A stretch of 64,000 bases of DNA from NCBI RefSeq assembly GCF_009183365.2, contig NZ_CP068230.1:2695001-2759000 (forward strand), in the 5' to 3' direction. Of the stretch, positions 44,201-53,679 are shown one piece after another. The notes beneath the pieces were generated by a model. The model saw only the letters and a list, made by a program, of their open reading frames with translations, was not told the origin of the DNA and searched no databases. Origin of the DNA: Shewanella algae. Lineage in GTDB: Bacteria > Pseudomonadota > Gammaproteobacteria > Enterobacterales > Shewanellaceae. The position numbers were made by a program, and so were the translations under genes. Position 1 is the first letter of the stretch. The number at the start of each line of letters is the position of its first letter.

Positions 44201-46799
44201 AATAGTCAAAAAGAAGCTTTTTTCCCCCATCTGGCTGTTACCTATAGTGGCGTTGGCCTTGGGCGCTTGGCTGGGGCTGAAGAGCATCAAGGAATCCGGC
44301 ATTGAGGTGCGGATCCACTTCCCCAGTGCCAGTGGTATGGATGTAGGCAAGACACTGGTGCGCTATCAGGGCCTGACCGTCGGCAAGGTGGTGGATATCT
44401 CCATCGATGAAGAGCTGCAGGGCGTTAACGTCGATGTATTGATGGACTACCGCGCCGAGCCTTTCCTCAGGGATGAAACCAAGTTCTGGCTGGTGACCCC
44501 CAAGGCATCCATCACAGGTGTCGAAGGTTTGGATGCCTTGTTCTCGGGAAACTATATAGGTATTCAACCCGGAGACGGCGATTCACGTTACAGCTACGAG
44601 GCCGAGCGCTCTGCCCCAGCCGTGCTGCCCAGTAATGATGGCTTAGTGGTTGAACTGAGCGCCGATCGCCTCGGCTCACTGGATGTGGGCTCTCCGGTAT
44701 TCTATCGCCAGGTACCGGTTGGCAGTGTGGTCAGCTATCGACTCGACAACAGTGACAAGCTGCAGCTGAGTGCCTTTATTCAGGAGCAATATGCCTATCT
44801 GGTCAAGAAAGATTCCCGCTTTTGGAATGTCTCCGGCATAGAGATCAACGCCTCACTTTCCGGCGTTAAGGTCAGCGCAGAGAGCCTGGCGGCGATACTC
44901 GCCGGCGGCATCAACTTTGATTCCCCCGAAAGCTCAAAGAACGCAGTAAACGGCGATAGTTTCACCCTATATGACAATGAAACAGAAGCCAGTGGCGGCG
45001 CCAGCTTTATTCTGTCGGCAAAAAACGCCGATGGCCTCAACAAGGGCAGCCCCATTCTCTACCGCGGTTTGCCTATAGGGGAAATCGAAGAAATAGTGCT
45101 GGCCGATGACGGCGTGGCGCTGCATGCCCGCCTGGACGCCCCCTACTCGAGTCTTTTGACCGGCACGGCGCAGTTTTGGCGTGAAGGCGCCGAGCTGTCA
45201 CTGTCCGGCATAAAACACCCGGGCCGATTGCTGAGCGGCGATGCCATCGCCTTTCTCCCGGGTACGGGCGAGGCCCAAACCCGTTACGCCTTGGCCGAGC
45301 AGGCGCCAGATCTCAGCAAGGCCAAGGCGTTAAAGATAACGCTTAGAGCCGATGAAAACCCCGGCATCAGCCCAGATGCCGAGCTGAGGTACAAGAAGAT
45401 CGCCATAGGCAAGGTCACTTCGGTTGCCCTGAGCCGGGACTTTAACTCGGTCGAGTACCAGGCCGAGGTGTTGCCCGAGTTTGCCCCGCTGCTTACCCAA
45501 GGCAGTGACTTCATCGCCGAAGCCGCGCTGGACTTCAACGCCTCACTGGACGGCGTCAGCCTCAAGAGCGGCGATTTTACGACCCTCACCAAGGGCAGTG
45601 TCAGCTTAAGACGCGGCCAAAGCCGCAAGGGCGCCGATCTTTCCAAGCCGCTGCCGCTGTTTGCCTCAAGTGCCGAGGCCGGCCACTATTACCAAGGCAT
45701 GGAGCAGCTCAACTGGCAGCTCTACAGCGATGATGGCGCCGACTTGAGCCCAGGCGCACCTGTCTACTACAAGAAGATGCAGATAGGACAGGTGAAACAG
45801 GTCAGCTGGCAGAGCCAGGATGACAGATTTGCCATTGCGCTCGCCATAGACCATACCTTTGCGCCCCTGCTCAAACCCAATGCCGTGTTTTGGCGCAACC
45901 AGGCGGTGTCAATCGATGCCGGGCTTTCGGGAGTCAAGCTGGATGTCGCGCCGCTGGCCGGTGCCATCAAGGGCAGTATCAGTTTGGGCTTTTTGGAGCA
46001 AGGCGAGCCCAACAATAAGCAGCTTTATGCTTCCGAGTCACTGGCGCGCAATCAAGCCGTTGCCATTGGGCTGAGTTTCCCGGCCAGTGCCACTATCAAA
46101 CCAGGTGCCGCTATCCGCTATCAGGGTCATCAGATAGGTGAAGTCACCCGGGTAACCTTGAGTGACGATCTCAACAGCCAGCAACTCAGTGCCTTCCTCT
46201 ATGGCCGCTATGCCGAGCCGTTTCTCAAAAGCGACAGTCGCTTCAGCCTGGTCAATGCCGAAATATCCCTTAAGGGCATAAAGGCACCGGAAACCCTGCT
46301 GACCGGCGCCTATATCAGCGCTCTTCCCGGCCAAGCCGCCGAAGTAAGCCAACAGTTCAATGGCCAAGTACACACGGCGGTTGCCCCAGAGGCCGATGCG
46401 CTGCAGCTGGTGTTGAGCAAGGCCAGCCTGGGCTCGGTCAACATAGGCACAGGGATCTTCTTTCGCGGCATTCAAATTGGCGATGTAACCAGCTATCGAC
46501 TGGCGCCCAAGGGCGATGAAGTCTGGATCCAGACCCAGATTGCTGCGCCTTATCGGCATCTTATCAACCAGAGCAGCAGGTTCTACGACTTGTCCGGTAT
46601 TCGGGTCGATTTGGGGCTTTTTTCCGGAGCCCAAATCGAAACCGGCTCATTGGAAACCATACTCGCCGGCGGCATAGGAGTGGTCACTGAGCTCGACAAT
46701 CAAAGCAGCAAACCGCTTGAAAACCAGAGTCTGATGCCACTTCATGACAAACCCGAGCGCGACTGGCTCAACTGGCGCCCAAGACTCAGCCAGCCATAA
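44178..46799 (+). CDS. letB: Intermembrane lipid transport protein LetB (seven MCE domains)
   Basis: A large MCE protein (873 residues, E. coli LetB 877) that forms a hollow tube across the periplasm for phospholipids. One N-terminal membrane helix (FSPIWLLPIVALALGAWLGL) is followed by seven MCE repeats, each with a V(R/Y)YxGxxVGxV-like motif: near residues 60, 171, 290, 400, 526, 643 and 757 (for example RYQGLTVGKV, YRGLPIGEI, FRGIQIGDV). Start at 44178 follows AGAAG and overlaps the preceding gene. A strong terminator follows the stop. Confidence 0.95.
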   Translation: MTQIEKPKIVKKKLFSPIWLLPIVALALGAWLGLKSIKESGIEVRIHFPSASGMDVGKTLVRYQGLTVGKVVDISIDEELQGVNVDVLMDYRAEPFLRDETKFWLVTPKASITGVEGLDALFSGNYIGIQPGDGDSRYSYEAERSAPAVLPSNDGLVVELSADRLGSLDVGSPVFYRQVPVGSVVSYRLDNSDKLQLSAFIQEQYAYLVKKDSRFWNVSGIEINASLSGVKVSAESLAAILAGGINFDSPESSKNAVNGDSFTLYDNETEASGGASFILSAKNADGLNKGSPILYRGLPIGEIEEIVLADDGVALHARLDAPYSSLLTGTAQFWREGAELSLSGIKHPGRLLSGDAIAFLPGTGEAQTRYALAEQAPDLSKAKALKITLRADENPGISPDAELRYKKIAIGKVTSVALSRDFNSVEYQAEVLPEFAPLLTQGSDFIAEAALDFNASLDGVSLKSGDFTTLTKGSVSLRRGQSRKGADLSKPLPLFASSAEAGHYYQGMEQLNWQLYSDDGADLSPGAPVYYKKMQIGQVKQVSWQSQDDRFAIALAIDHTFAPLLKPNAVFWRNQAVSIDAGLSGVKLDVAPLAGAIKGSISLGFLEQGEPNNKQLYASESLARNQAVAIGLSFPASATIKPGAAIRYQGHQIGEVTRVTLSDDLNSQQLSAFLYGRYAEPFLKSDSRFSLVNAEISLKGIKAPETLLTGAYISALPGQAAEVSQQFNGQVHTAVAPEADALQLVLSKASLGSVNIGTGIFFRGIQIGDVTSYRLAPKGDEVWIQTQIAAPYRHLINQSSRFYDLSGIRVDLGLFSGAQIETGSLETILAGGIGVVTELDNQSSKPLENQSLMPLHDKPERDWLNWRPRLSQP

Positions 46800-46805
46800 A
46801 ACCCA

Positions 46806-46833
46806 AACGGGGCTCAGATGAGCCCCGTTTTTT
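46806..46833 (+). terminator. Terminator after letB
   Basis: AACGGGGCTCA-GA-TGAGCCCCGTT followed by TTTT. It lies in the convergent gap between letB and the SpmAB-like gene and may act in both directions. Confidence 0.88.
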
Positions 46834-46861
46834 AACTCTGTAATCCTACCTATGTATCGCC

Positions 46862-48088
46862 TCAGCCATAAAACCAATAGCATACAACTATAGCAGTGCA
46901 GATACCCGCCAGATCGGCAAACAAGCCACAAGCCAATGCGTGGCGGCCATTACGGATACCGACGGCACCAAAATACACCGCCAGCACGTAAAAAGTGGTT
47001 TCAGTACTACCCTGGAAAATGGCCGCCAGCCTGCCGGCAAAAGAATCGACGCCGTAATGGGCCATGGTTTCCAGCATCATGGCTCTGGCGCCTGAGCCGC
47101 TCAAAGGCTTCATCAGGGCGGTTGGCAAGGCATCGATAAAGCGGCCATCCATCCCCATATGGCTCACCAAAGCGGCAATAACCCCGAGTAGATAATCCAG
47201 CGCGCCGGAGGCGCGCAGTAAGGCTATCGCCAACAGCATGGCCAGCAGATAAGGAATAAGCCGCACCGACTGCTCAAACCCCGACTTGGCGCCTTCGATA
47301 AATTCATCGTAAACCGCCACCCGCCGCAGCAGCGCCACCAGCACAAAGGCAAAGATGATCCCCAGCAGCAAACCGTTCCCCAACACGGCGGAGACTTCGC
47401 CGATCCGCTCGGCTCCCAGGGTCAACAGGTACATCACTCCGGCACTGAGACCGCCGAGCAGTATTGCGCCATAACCCAGCACCACCCAATCCAGCAAGCG
47501 TATCCTTTGCACCAGCGCCACCACACTCAAACCCGCCAGGGTCGAGCCCAGGGTAGAGAGTAAAATCGGCAGGAAAATGTCGGCAGGATCAGCCGCCCCT
47601 TGCTGCGCCCGGTACAGAAAAACCGTCACGGGTACCAAAGTCACGGAAGAGGTGTTGAGCACCAAAAACAGGATCTGGGCATTGGTGGCGGTCTTCTTGT
47701 CGGGGTTCAGGCTTTGCAGATCCGCCATCGCCTTAAGTCCCAATGGTGTGGCGGCATTGTCCAACCCCAGCATATTGGCGGTCAGGTTCATGGTGACGCT
47801 GCCATAGGCGGGGTGGCCTCTTGGCACTTCCGGCATCAACTTGCTGAGCAGCGGCTCAAATACCCAGGCGATGGCTGCAACCACTCCGGCTTTTTCCCCA
47901 AGGCGCATCAGCCCCATCCACAGGGTCAACACCCCAATCAATCCCAGGGCTATTTCCGCGGCCAATTTGGCGCTGTCAAACATCGCCGTGACAGACTCAT
48001 TGAGAACGGTCGCATCGCCGCTCATCAAACGCAGCAAAATCGCTCCCAGCGCGATAATAAAGAACAGACTCCAAACCCGGTTCAACAC
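46862..48088 (-). CDS. SpmAB-like nucleoside-recognition (Gate) membrane protein
   Basis: A 408-residue membrane protein that looks like SpmA and SpmB fused. The N-terminal half has LGLIGVLTLWMGLMRLGEKAG and YGSVTMNLTANMLGLDNAATPLGLKAM; the C-terminal half has FEQSVRLIPYLLAMLLAIALL, SGSGARAMMLE and QGSTETTFYVLAVYFGAVGI. Both are Gate-domain motifs seen in spore maturation and nucleoside transporter-like proteins. The physiological role in non-sporulating bacteria is unknown. It is convergent with letB and divergent from rsmF. Confidence 0.85.
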   Translation of the reverse strand: MLNRVWSLFFIIALGAILLRLMSGDATVLNESVTAMFDSAKLAAEIALGLIGVLTLWMGLMRLGEKAGVVAAIAWVFEPLLSKLMPEVPRGHPAYGSVTMNLTANMLGLDNAATPLGLKAMADLQSLNPDKKTATNAQILFLVLNTSSVTLVPVTVFLYRAQQGAADPADIFLPILLSTLGSTLAGLSVVALVQRIRLLDWVVLGYGAILLGGLSAGVMYLLTLGAERIGEVSAVLGNGLLLGIIFAFVLVALLRRVAVYDEFIEGAKSGFEQSVRLIPYLLAMLLAIALLRASGALDYLLGVIAALVSHMGMDGRFIDALPTALMKPLSGSGARAMMLETMAHYGVDSFAGRLAAIFQGSTETTFYVLAVYFGAVGIRNGRHALACGLFADLAGICTAIVVCYWFYG

Positions 48089-48159
48089 CTAAAACACCCC
48101 ACAGTCGCCGCGCCCGAGTGTGCTATACTGCCGCCATCCCGGGGTCACCCTTTTTGTTT

Positions 48160-49563
48160 ATGGTTCAATTAAATCAGAATTTTATCAACAGTATCGCCAA
48201 GGATCTGCCAGAACATCTCAAGCTCGAGGATTTTATTCACTTTTGCAGCTTACCACTGAGAGCCGCCTTGCGGGTCAACACCCTCAAAATCAGCGTCGAT
48301 GAATTCCTCTCGAGAATGCGGGCCAAAGGCTGGCAGTTCGAAACCATTCCCTGGTGCCCTGAGGGATTTTGGTATCAGGCGGGCGATAGCCAACCCGGAA
48401 ATTGTATCGAACATCAGCAAGGGCTGTTTTACATTCAGGAGGCCAGCTCCATGCTGCCGCCCATGGCGCTGCTGGAGCCGGGAATGGAGCGGGTGCTAGA
48501 TATGGCCTCGGCGCCGGGATCCAAGACCACACAAATGGCGGCCATGATGGCCAATGGTGGCGCGCTGTTCGCCAACGAATACTCCTCCAGCCGCGTCAAA
48601 GTGCTGCATGCCAATCTGCAGAGAATGGGGGTCAGCAATACGGCCCTGACCCACTTCGATGCCAGGGTGTTCGGCCAATACCAGTATGAATCCATGGATG
48701 CGGTGTTGCTCGATGCCCCCTGTAGCGGTGAAGGCACGGTACGTAAGGATCCGGATGCCCTCAAACACTGGGATCCACAGGAGATAGCCGACATTGCCGC
48801 CACCCAGAGGGATCTGATAGATTCCGCCTTTCTGGCACTTAAGCCAGGCGGGGTAATGGTGTACTCCACCTGTACCCTCAACAGCCAGGAAAACCAGGCC
48901 GTACTGCAATACCTCAAGCAAAAATATGGCGCTGCCGTGGCTTTTGAGTCACTTGAGTCACTGTTTGCCGGGGCGGAAAAAGCCTGCACTGCCGAGGGCT
49001 TCCTGCATATTTGGCCGCAAATCTATGACAGCGAAGGTTTCTTTGTTGCCAAGGTGCGTAAACTGAGTTCAGTGGCGCGCGAAAGCGATGAACCCAAACA
49101 ACAAAAGCAGTTTCCTTTCAGTCCCGCCAGTGCCAAACAGCAACAGGCCATCGCCGCCGAGCTGCAGCGGTTGCTCGGCAAAACACTTCCCGAAGGCAGC
49201 CTCTGGATCCGGGATCAGGAGTACTGGCTGTTTCCCAGCGGCTTTGAGCCCTTTATCGGCAAGATGCGTTATCAACGTATCGGTCTTAAGCTCGCCGATG
49301 ACAGTAAGCATGGGTTGAAACTGCGCCATGAAGCCTTAATGGCCTTGGGAGTAACCGCCGACAAGGGTTATGAAGTTACAGAGCCTGAGGCTCAGGCTTA
49401 TCTGATGGGCCGGGATATCGCGCTGGATGGCAGTGAAAAGGCCCGTGGTGAGCTGGTATTGACCTGGGGCGGGCAAGTGCTGGGGTTGGGTAAACATCTG
49501 GGAAACCGGCTGAAGAACAACCTGCCGCGGGAGCTGGTCAAAGACAAGATCTGCCTATCCTGA
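48160..49563 (+). CDS. rsmF: 16S rRNA (cytosine(1407)-C5)-methyltransferase RsmF
   Basis: RsmF methylates C1407 of 16S rRNA in the decoding centre. At 467 residues it has the RNA m5C methyltransferase core: RVNTLKIS, the GLFYIQEASSMLP loop, the SAM motif VLDMASAPGSKTTQ, LDAPCSGEGTVRKD with the general-acid Cys, and YSTCTLNSQENQA with the nucleophile Cys; the C-terminal domain follows E. coli. The ATG at 48160 gives the family N-terminus; no clear ribosome site is seen. In E. coli it also lies beside letB (yebT). Confidence 0.93.
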   Translation: MVQLNQNFINSIAKDLPEHLKLEDFIHFCSLPLRAALRVNTLKISVDEFLSRMRAKGWQFETIPWCPEGFWYQAGDSQPGNCIEHQQGLFYIQEASSMLPPMALLEPGMERVLDMASAPGSKTTQMAAMMANGGALFANEYSSSRVKVLHANLQRMGVSNTALTHFDARVFGQYQYESMDAVLLDAPCSGEGTVRKDPDALKHWDPQEIADIAATQRDLIDSAFLALKPGGVMVYSTCTLNSQENQAVLQYLKQKYGAAVAFESLESLFAGAEKACTAEGFLHIWPQIYDSEGFFVAKVRKLSSVARESDEPKQQKQFPFSPASAKQQQAIAAELQRLLGKTLPEGSLWIRDQEYWLFPSGFEPFIGKMRYQRIGLKLADDSKHGLKLRHEALMALGVTADKGYEVTEPEAQAYLMGRDIALDGSEKARGELVLTWGGQVLGLGKHLGNRLKNNLPRELVKDKICLS

Positions 49564-49778
49564 AAGCCTTGGCCGTCCTGAAAGCATTAGGTAAACGCCG
49601 CTGCAGACACGCCTTCGATTAAACTTGCCTGAATGCTTAAAAGAGTGGCTTGTTAAGTCATTCTTTTAAGTGCCCTTACTTAAATCGACCTCTATTTTTG
49701 TTATATCTTATATCAATTGGTGCTAACAAATCTGCCGGCCAAATACCTCTTTTAGCGGCGTTCGGCTAATATTTAGTC

Positions 49779-49879
49779 AGAGATAGCCAATCCTGTCGGA
49801 TCTCAACATTAGCGCACGGCTCAACCATGAGCCATTCCCCTAGGCCCAAAACAATTGGAATAGTTTTGGGCCTTTTTTT
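49779..49879 (+). ncRNA. Candidate small RNA or long rsmF 3' UTR with two hairpins
   Basis: A 370-bp gene-free gap (49564-49932) ends with a hairpin GGCTCA-ACCA-TGAGCC (49818-49833), then a strong terminator. A TAATAT at 49767-49772 could serve as a -10 box, giving an RNA of about 100 nt, but no good -35 was found. No known sRNA family was recognised. The alternative is that it is only the 3' untranslated end of rsmF. Confidence 0.3.
49842..49879 (+). terminator. Strong terminator between rsmF and tatD
   Basis: AGGCCCAAAAC pairs with GTTTTGGGCCT across a 10-nt loop, followed by seven T residues. It lies about 280 bp past the rsmF stop, which is long for a simple gene-end terminator. Confidence 0.9.
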
Positions 49880-49932
49880 ATCTGCAGCTTTTTTGCAGAT
49901 GACCAGTGGCTGGATATCCCTAAGCCTCTAGC

Positions 49933-50721
49933 CTATCTTGCCGCAAGTTTGGCCGCATCCTTGAACAGGGTAAAAAAGTTGTCTGTGGTGTACTGGGCCA
50001 ACTCTTCAAAGGACTCACCTCTGAGCTCGGCAACAAACTCGGCGACATCACGAACAAAGGCCGGCTGATTCTCTTTTCCCCGATGAGGCACGGGTGCCAG
50101 ATAAGGCGAATCGGTTTCGACCAGCAACCTGTCTTTGGGGATTTTACGGATAACACTTCTTAGCTCACCGGCATTTTTAAAGCTGACGATACCAGAAACC
50201 GAAATATAAAAGCCCAGATCCATAGCCGCCTTGGCCATTTCCCAGTTCTCGGTAAAGCAGTGCAGTACCCCGCCGCACTGTTCGGCGCCACCGTTCTTCA
50301 GTATGGCTATGGTGTCTTCTCTGGCATCCCGGGTGTGAACAATCAAAGGCTTGGCCACTTCTCTGGCCAGTGCCACTTGCTGCTCAAAGCATTGTTGCTG
50401 CAATGCCTTGGTATCATCGGCATAGAAATAATCCAGCCCTGTCTCGCCAATGGCCACGACTTTCGGGTCGGCGGCATAACGCTTGAGTTCATTGAGATCC
50501 AATCCCTCTTTCACATCCAAAGGATGCACCCCGGATGACAGGAACACCTGCTCAAACCCGGCGACTTTGGCCTTCATCTCTGCAAAACCTTTTTGCCGGA
50601 CATTGACACAAAGAAAATAGTCTACCCCCCGAGCCTTGGCGGCATCGAGCAACTGACTGAGGCTTTCGGGATCCGGCGCGGCTTTGAGGCGATCGAGATG
50701 GCAATGGGAATCAACTAACAC
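49933..50721 (-). CDS. TatD-family metal-dependent hydrolase (YcfH type)
   Basis: A TIM-barrel metal-dependent hydrolase (262 residues) related to TatD/YcfH, probably a DNase or DNA-processing phosphoesterase. It has the N-terminal metal motif DSHCHLDRL, ALGETGLDYFY near residue 95, VHTRDAREDT, GGVLHCFTE, and LLVETDSPYLAPVPHRGK near the C-terminus. GTG at 50721 is preferred because the family begins just before the metal motif; an extension from TTG at 50739 has no ribosome site. It follows the PilZ gene, as in the E. coli tmk-holB-ycfH group. Confidence 0.92.
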   Translation of the reverse strand: MLVDSHCHLDRLKAAPDPESLSQLLDAAKARGVDYFLCVNVRQKGFAEMKAKVAGFEQVFLSSGVHPLDVKEGLDLNELKRYAADPKVVAIGETGLDYFYADDTKALQQQCFEQQVALAREVAKPLIVHTRDAREDTIAILKNGGAEQCGGVLHCFTENWEMAKAAMDLGFYISVSGIVSFKNAGELRSVIRKIPKDRLLVETDSPYLAPVPHRGKENQPAFVRDVAEFVAELRGESFEELAQYTTDNFFTLFKDAAKLAAR

Positions 50722-50765
50722 TTGGAAATCCACCCACAATTGAAAAGGACGGCAAGGATAGCGCC

Positions 50766-51092
50766 CTACATAGTGCAGGTCAAATCACCCGAGGCCAGCT
50801 CTCTGGAGAGGAGTTTTTCGATATGATGCTTGTGGGATTCGGGATCCGAGAGAATTTTAACCCCTATACCGGCCGGGCGTCCTCCGGAAGCACCGAGCGG
50901 GTTGATCCACACCACGACCCCCTGAAACTCATTGACATGAGTCGAGCCCGGCAAACGATAACCTATCTGTATCTCCTGACCGAGGAAATGTCCCTCGGTA
51001 GTTGCCACAAACAGGCCCGCTGGCTGAATAAAAGGCATGTAAGCACGATACAACTGGTGCAGGGTGTCAAAATTCACTGTCAGATCGACCAT
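50766..51092 (-). CDS. PilZ domain protein
   Basis: A 108-residue single PilZ-domain protein located between holB and tatD, the position of the type IV pilus PilZ gene in Pseudomonas, Vibrio and Shewanella. The sequence shows YRAYMPFIQPAGLFVAT and GYRLPG, FQGVVVWINPLG and GIGVKI. The c-di-GMP motif RxxxR and (D/N)xSxxG are not recognisable, which is normal for the PilZ protein needed for pilus assembly. Therefore it probably does not bind c-di-GMP and acts through the PilB/FimX system (family knowledge). Confidence 0.88.
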   Translation of the reverse strand: MVDLTVNFDTLHQLYRAYMPFIQPAGLFVATTEGHFLGQEIQIGYRLPGSTHVNEFQGVVVWINPLGASGGRPAGIGVKILSDPESHKHHIEKLLSRELASGDLTCTM

Positions 51093-51102
51093 AGGATACT
51101 TT

Positions 51103-52014
51103 TTAAGTTTTCAGTCTCTTATATTCTAAGACATAATTCTGGCAAAGCGCCAAGTAGTTGACACTCGGCATCTGGCTCAGACGATTACAGGTATCCATCA
51201 CCTTGGCAGCCAGGGTCGCTATTCGCGCCCGCAGCAAGGGGTCCTCCCCTTCGGTGGTTAACAGCTCTCTATGTAACACCAAGTATAAAACTCTAAGTAC
51301 ATCAGAGATTTGTTCTTCACCTACTGTTAACAAACTAGCACACAGATGGCCCGTTAACAAACTGGCGCGCCAATCGCGGCGATAATCCAATAAGGTCTGG
51401 TATCTGTCAGACTGCAAAACCTCTGCCAACTTTAGCGGCCCGCCGACGACGGGCAAACACCAGGTAACATCGGCCGGCAGCGGCAATTGCTGCGCCAGCC
51501 AGGACTGAATGGCACTATTGTCCGGCAGTTTTACCTGCACTCTCTGACAACGACTGGATATGGTCGGCAGCAGCCCGGCGGTGCTGTCGGTCTGTAGAAT
51601 AATCAGCGTCCCCTGCCCCGGCTCTTCCAGGGTTTTCAGCAGGGCATTGGCCGCAGCTTGATTGAGGCGCTCACTTTGGGCGATAAGCGCCACACGCCGC
51701 CCACCTTGCTGCGCCGTGGAGGTGAGGTCCTGACAAAGCGCCCGCACCTGATCCACTTTTATCTGTTTACCATCGGCTTCGAGAAGATGAAAATCGGGAT
51801 GGTTACCGGCGAGCACCAGCTGGCAGCTCTTGCAATGACCGCACTCTCCCCGAGCTGTGGGTTCGCTGCACAGGGCCGCCGCGGCTATCTCTTCGGCTAG
51901 CCTCATGCCGCCATAGCCTTGGGAAAGTCCCAGCAGCAACGCATGAGGCATCTGAGCCGAGTGCAGTTGCTGCATAAAACGGGCTTTGGCGTCACTCAAC
52001 CAGGGCATGTCCAT
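51103..52014 (-). CDS. holB: DNA polymerase III subunit delta'
   Basis: The delta-prime subunit of the clamp loader (303 residues). It has an AAA+ fold with a zinc site in CSEPTARGECGHCKSC near residue 48, SNERLN-like region QSERLNQAAANALLKTLEEPGQG near 105, and SSRCQRVQ. The Walker A loop is degenerate (GLSQGYGGMR), as expected for delta-prime, which does not hydrolyse ATP. ATG 52014 has AAGGAG eight bases upstream; the earlier GTG and ATG lie too close. It follows tmk as in E. coli. Confidence 0.93.
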   Translation of the reverse strand: MDMPWLSDAKARFMQQLHSAQMPHALLLGLSQGYGGMRLAEEIAAAALCSEPTARGECGHCKSCQLVLAGNHPDFHLLEADGKQIKVDQVRALCQDLTSTAQQGGRRVALIAQSERLNQAAANALLKTLEEPGQGTLIILQTDSTAGLLPTISSRCQRVQVKLPDNSAIQSWLAQQLPLPADVTWCLPVVGGPLKLAEVLQSDRYQTLLDYRRDWRASLLTGHLCASLLTVGEEQISDVLRVLYLVLHRELLTTEGEDPLLRARIATLAAKVMDTCNRLSQMPSVNYLALCQNYVLEYKRLKT

Positions 52015-52039
52015 CTTCATCACTCCTTATGCCGCGTGC

Positions 52040-52672
52040 TTACCAATCTTTGGTTTGCAACACAGCCAGAATATCTTTATGCACTTCGGCCATGCTCTGA
52101 CTGGCGTCGATAACCGCTATGCTGTCGTCCTGTTGTGCCAGACTCAGATAGGTGGTACGGGTGCGTTCAAAGAATGCCAGTTCCTGCTGCTCGATTCGAT
52201 CCAGCTCACCACGGTTGGCGGCGCGGGTTAGCCCAAGGCTTGGCTCTATATCAAGATACAGGGTCAAGTCTGGTTTAAAGTCCCCAAGGGTGGCGGCGCT
52301 GACCGCGCTGACTAATGGCATCAACCCCCGACCACCGCCCTGATAAGCCAGGGACGACAGGTTGTGTCTGTCGCCGAGCACCCAACTGCCCTCGGCCAGC
52401 GCCGGCTTGATCACTCGGGCCACCAGTTGCGCCCTGGCGGCATACAGCAGCAGGCATTCAGATTCGTCACATAGAGGGTCGCTTGCATCGGCCACCTTCA
52501 CCAAGTCGCGGATCTTCTCCGCCAACGGGGTGCCACCCGGCTCACGGGTACAGACAGGTGCCCTGCCGGTATGTTTTTCGATAAAGTCTCGCACCAATGC
52601 GATGGCACTGGACTTACCGGCGCCTTCCAGGCCCTCGATAACGATAAATTTTGCAGTGGCTTTTTGTGGCAT
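52040..52672 (-). CDS. tmk: Thymidylate kinase
   Basis: Phosphorylates dTMP to dTDP. The 210-residue protein has the P-loop EGLEGAGKSS near residue 15, TREPGGTPLAEKIRDLV near residue 40 (substrate-binding Arg), and the catalytic lid loop DRHNLSSLAYQGGGRG near residue 100. It overlaps the mltG end by one base and starts the tmk-holB-pilZ-tatD run, matching E. coli order. Confidence 0.97.
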   Translation of the reverse strand: MPQKATAKFIVIEGLEGAGKSSAIALVRDFIEKHTGRAPVCTREPGGTPLAEKIRDLVKVADASDPLCDESECLLLYAARAQLVARVIKPALAEGSWVLGDRHNLSSLAYQGGGRGLMPLVSAVSAATLGDFKPDLTLYLDIEPSLGLTRAANRGELDRIEQQELAFFERTRTTYLSLAQQDDSIAVIDASQSMAEVHKDILAVLQTKDW

Positions 52673-53679
52673 TATCTCTTTCTCTGATACTGGTTCACGG
52701 CGCGGTTATGTTCGGCCAGTGTACGGGAAAATACATGACTGCCGTCATTGCGGGAAACGAAGTAGAGATACTCCACGGCTTCCGGGTGTGCGGCCGCCAG
52801 CAAGGCTTCCCGCCCGGGCGCGGCAATAGGTGTCGGCGGCAGTCCAAAAATACGGTAGGTGTTGAATGGCGTTTCTTCGCGCAGATCTTTACGGGTGATA
52901 TTGCCATCAAAGCGCTCACCCATGCCGTAAATGACTGTGGGATCTGTCTGCAAGCGCATGCGTTTTTTCAAGCGATTGACAAATACTGCCGCTATCTTGC
53001 CGCGCTCCTCTGCCAGGCCGGTTTCCTTTTCTATGATGGAGGCCAGGATCAAGAGTTCATAAGGACTCTTGAGCGGAATGCTCTGGTCCCGCTGCTGCCA
53101 GATACTCTCCAGTTGTTGCTGCATCTTGATAAAGCTTTGGGTCAACAACGTATTGAGCTCAGTGCCGGCACGATACTGATAGGTATCCGGGAAAAACTTG
53201 CCTTCAGGCAAGCCGCTGCTATCCCCTTGGGCTTCGAGCACATCGATAAACGGCTTGTCGCTGACCTTGAGATGCGCCAAGGTCTGCAGATACGCTTGCC
53301 ACTCGCGAATAGTCTTGCCCTCTACCAGCGTCAGGGTGAATGTCTTCTCGTCACCGGCCACCAGCCGCTCCAGCAAAGACACAGGTGTGTCGCCGGGTTC
53401 AATCTGGTAGAGACCGCTGCGAATAGCAGTCATCTGCGGGTAAAGCTTACCCCAGAGCTTCCAGTGCCAGTCAAACTCCAACAGCTGCTGATTTTGCAGC
53501 TCTTGCCCCAACTGGTAAAAGGAGGTGCCTCGTTTCAGCAACAGCTCTCTGGGTTCATCCAGTTTCAGCTTGGTGGCCGCAAAGCGGTTGAGTTCGTTGT
53601 AACCCCAAAAACCGACGCCCAGCGCCAGAGTCATCAGGGTAAATACAAAGGCCAGGGCCGCAACTAAGCATTTTTTCAT
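52672..53679 (-). CDS. mltG: Endolytic murein transglycosylase MltG
   Basis: An inner-membrane lytic transglycosylase (335 residues, E. coli 340) that cleaves nascent peptidoglycan. An N-terminal helix (VAALAFVFTLMTLALGVGFWGY) anchors it; the LysM-like and catalytic YceG domain follows, with the catalytic Glu in ILASIIEKETGLAEER near residue 220. The C-terminal signature LQTDPTVIYGMGER and YRIFGLPPTPIAAPG are present. Its start overlaps the pabC end by four bases (ATGA). Confidence 0.96.
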   Translation of the reverse strand: MKKCLVAALAFVFTLMTLALGVGFWGYNELNRFAATKLKLDEPRELLLKRGTSFYQLGQELQNQQLLEFDWHWKLWGKLYPQMTAIRSGLYQIEPGDTPVSLLERLVAGDEKTFTLTLVEGKTIREWQAYLQTLAHLKVSDKPFIDVLEAQGDSSGLPEGKFFPDTYQYRAGTELNTLLTQSFIKMQQQLESIWQQRDQSIPLKSPYELLILASIIEKETGLAEERGKIAAVFVNRLKKRMRLQTDPTVIYGMGERFDGNITRKDLREETPFNTYRIFGLPPTPIAAPGREALLAAAHPEAVEYLYFVSRNDGSHVFSRTLAEHNRAVNQYQRKR

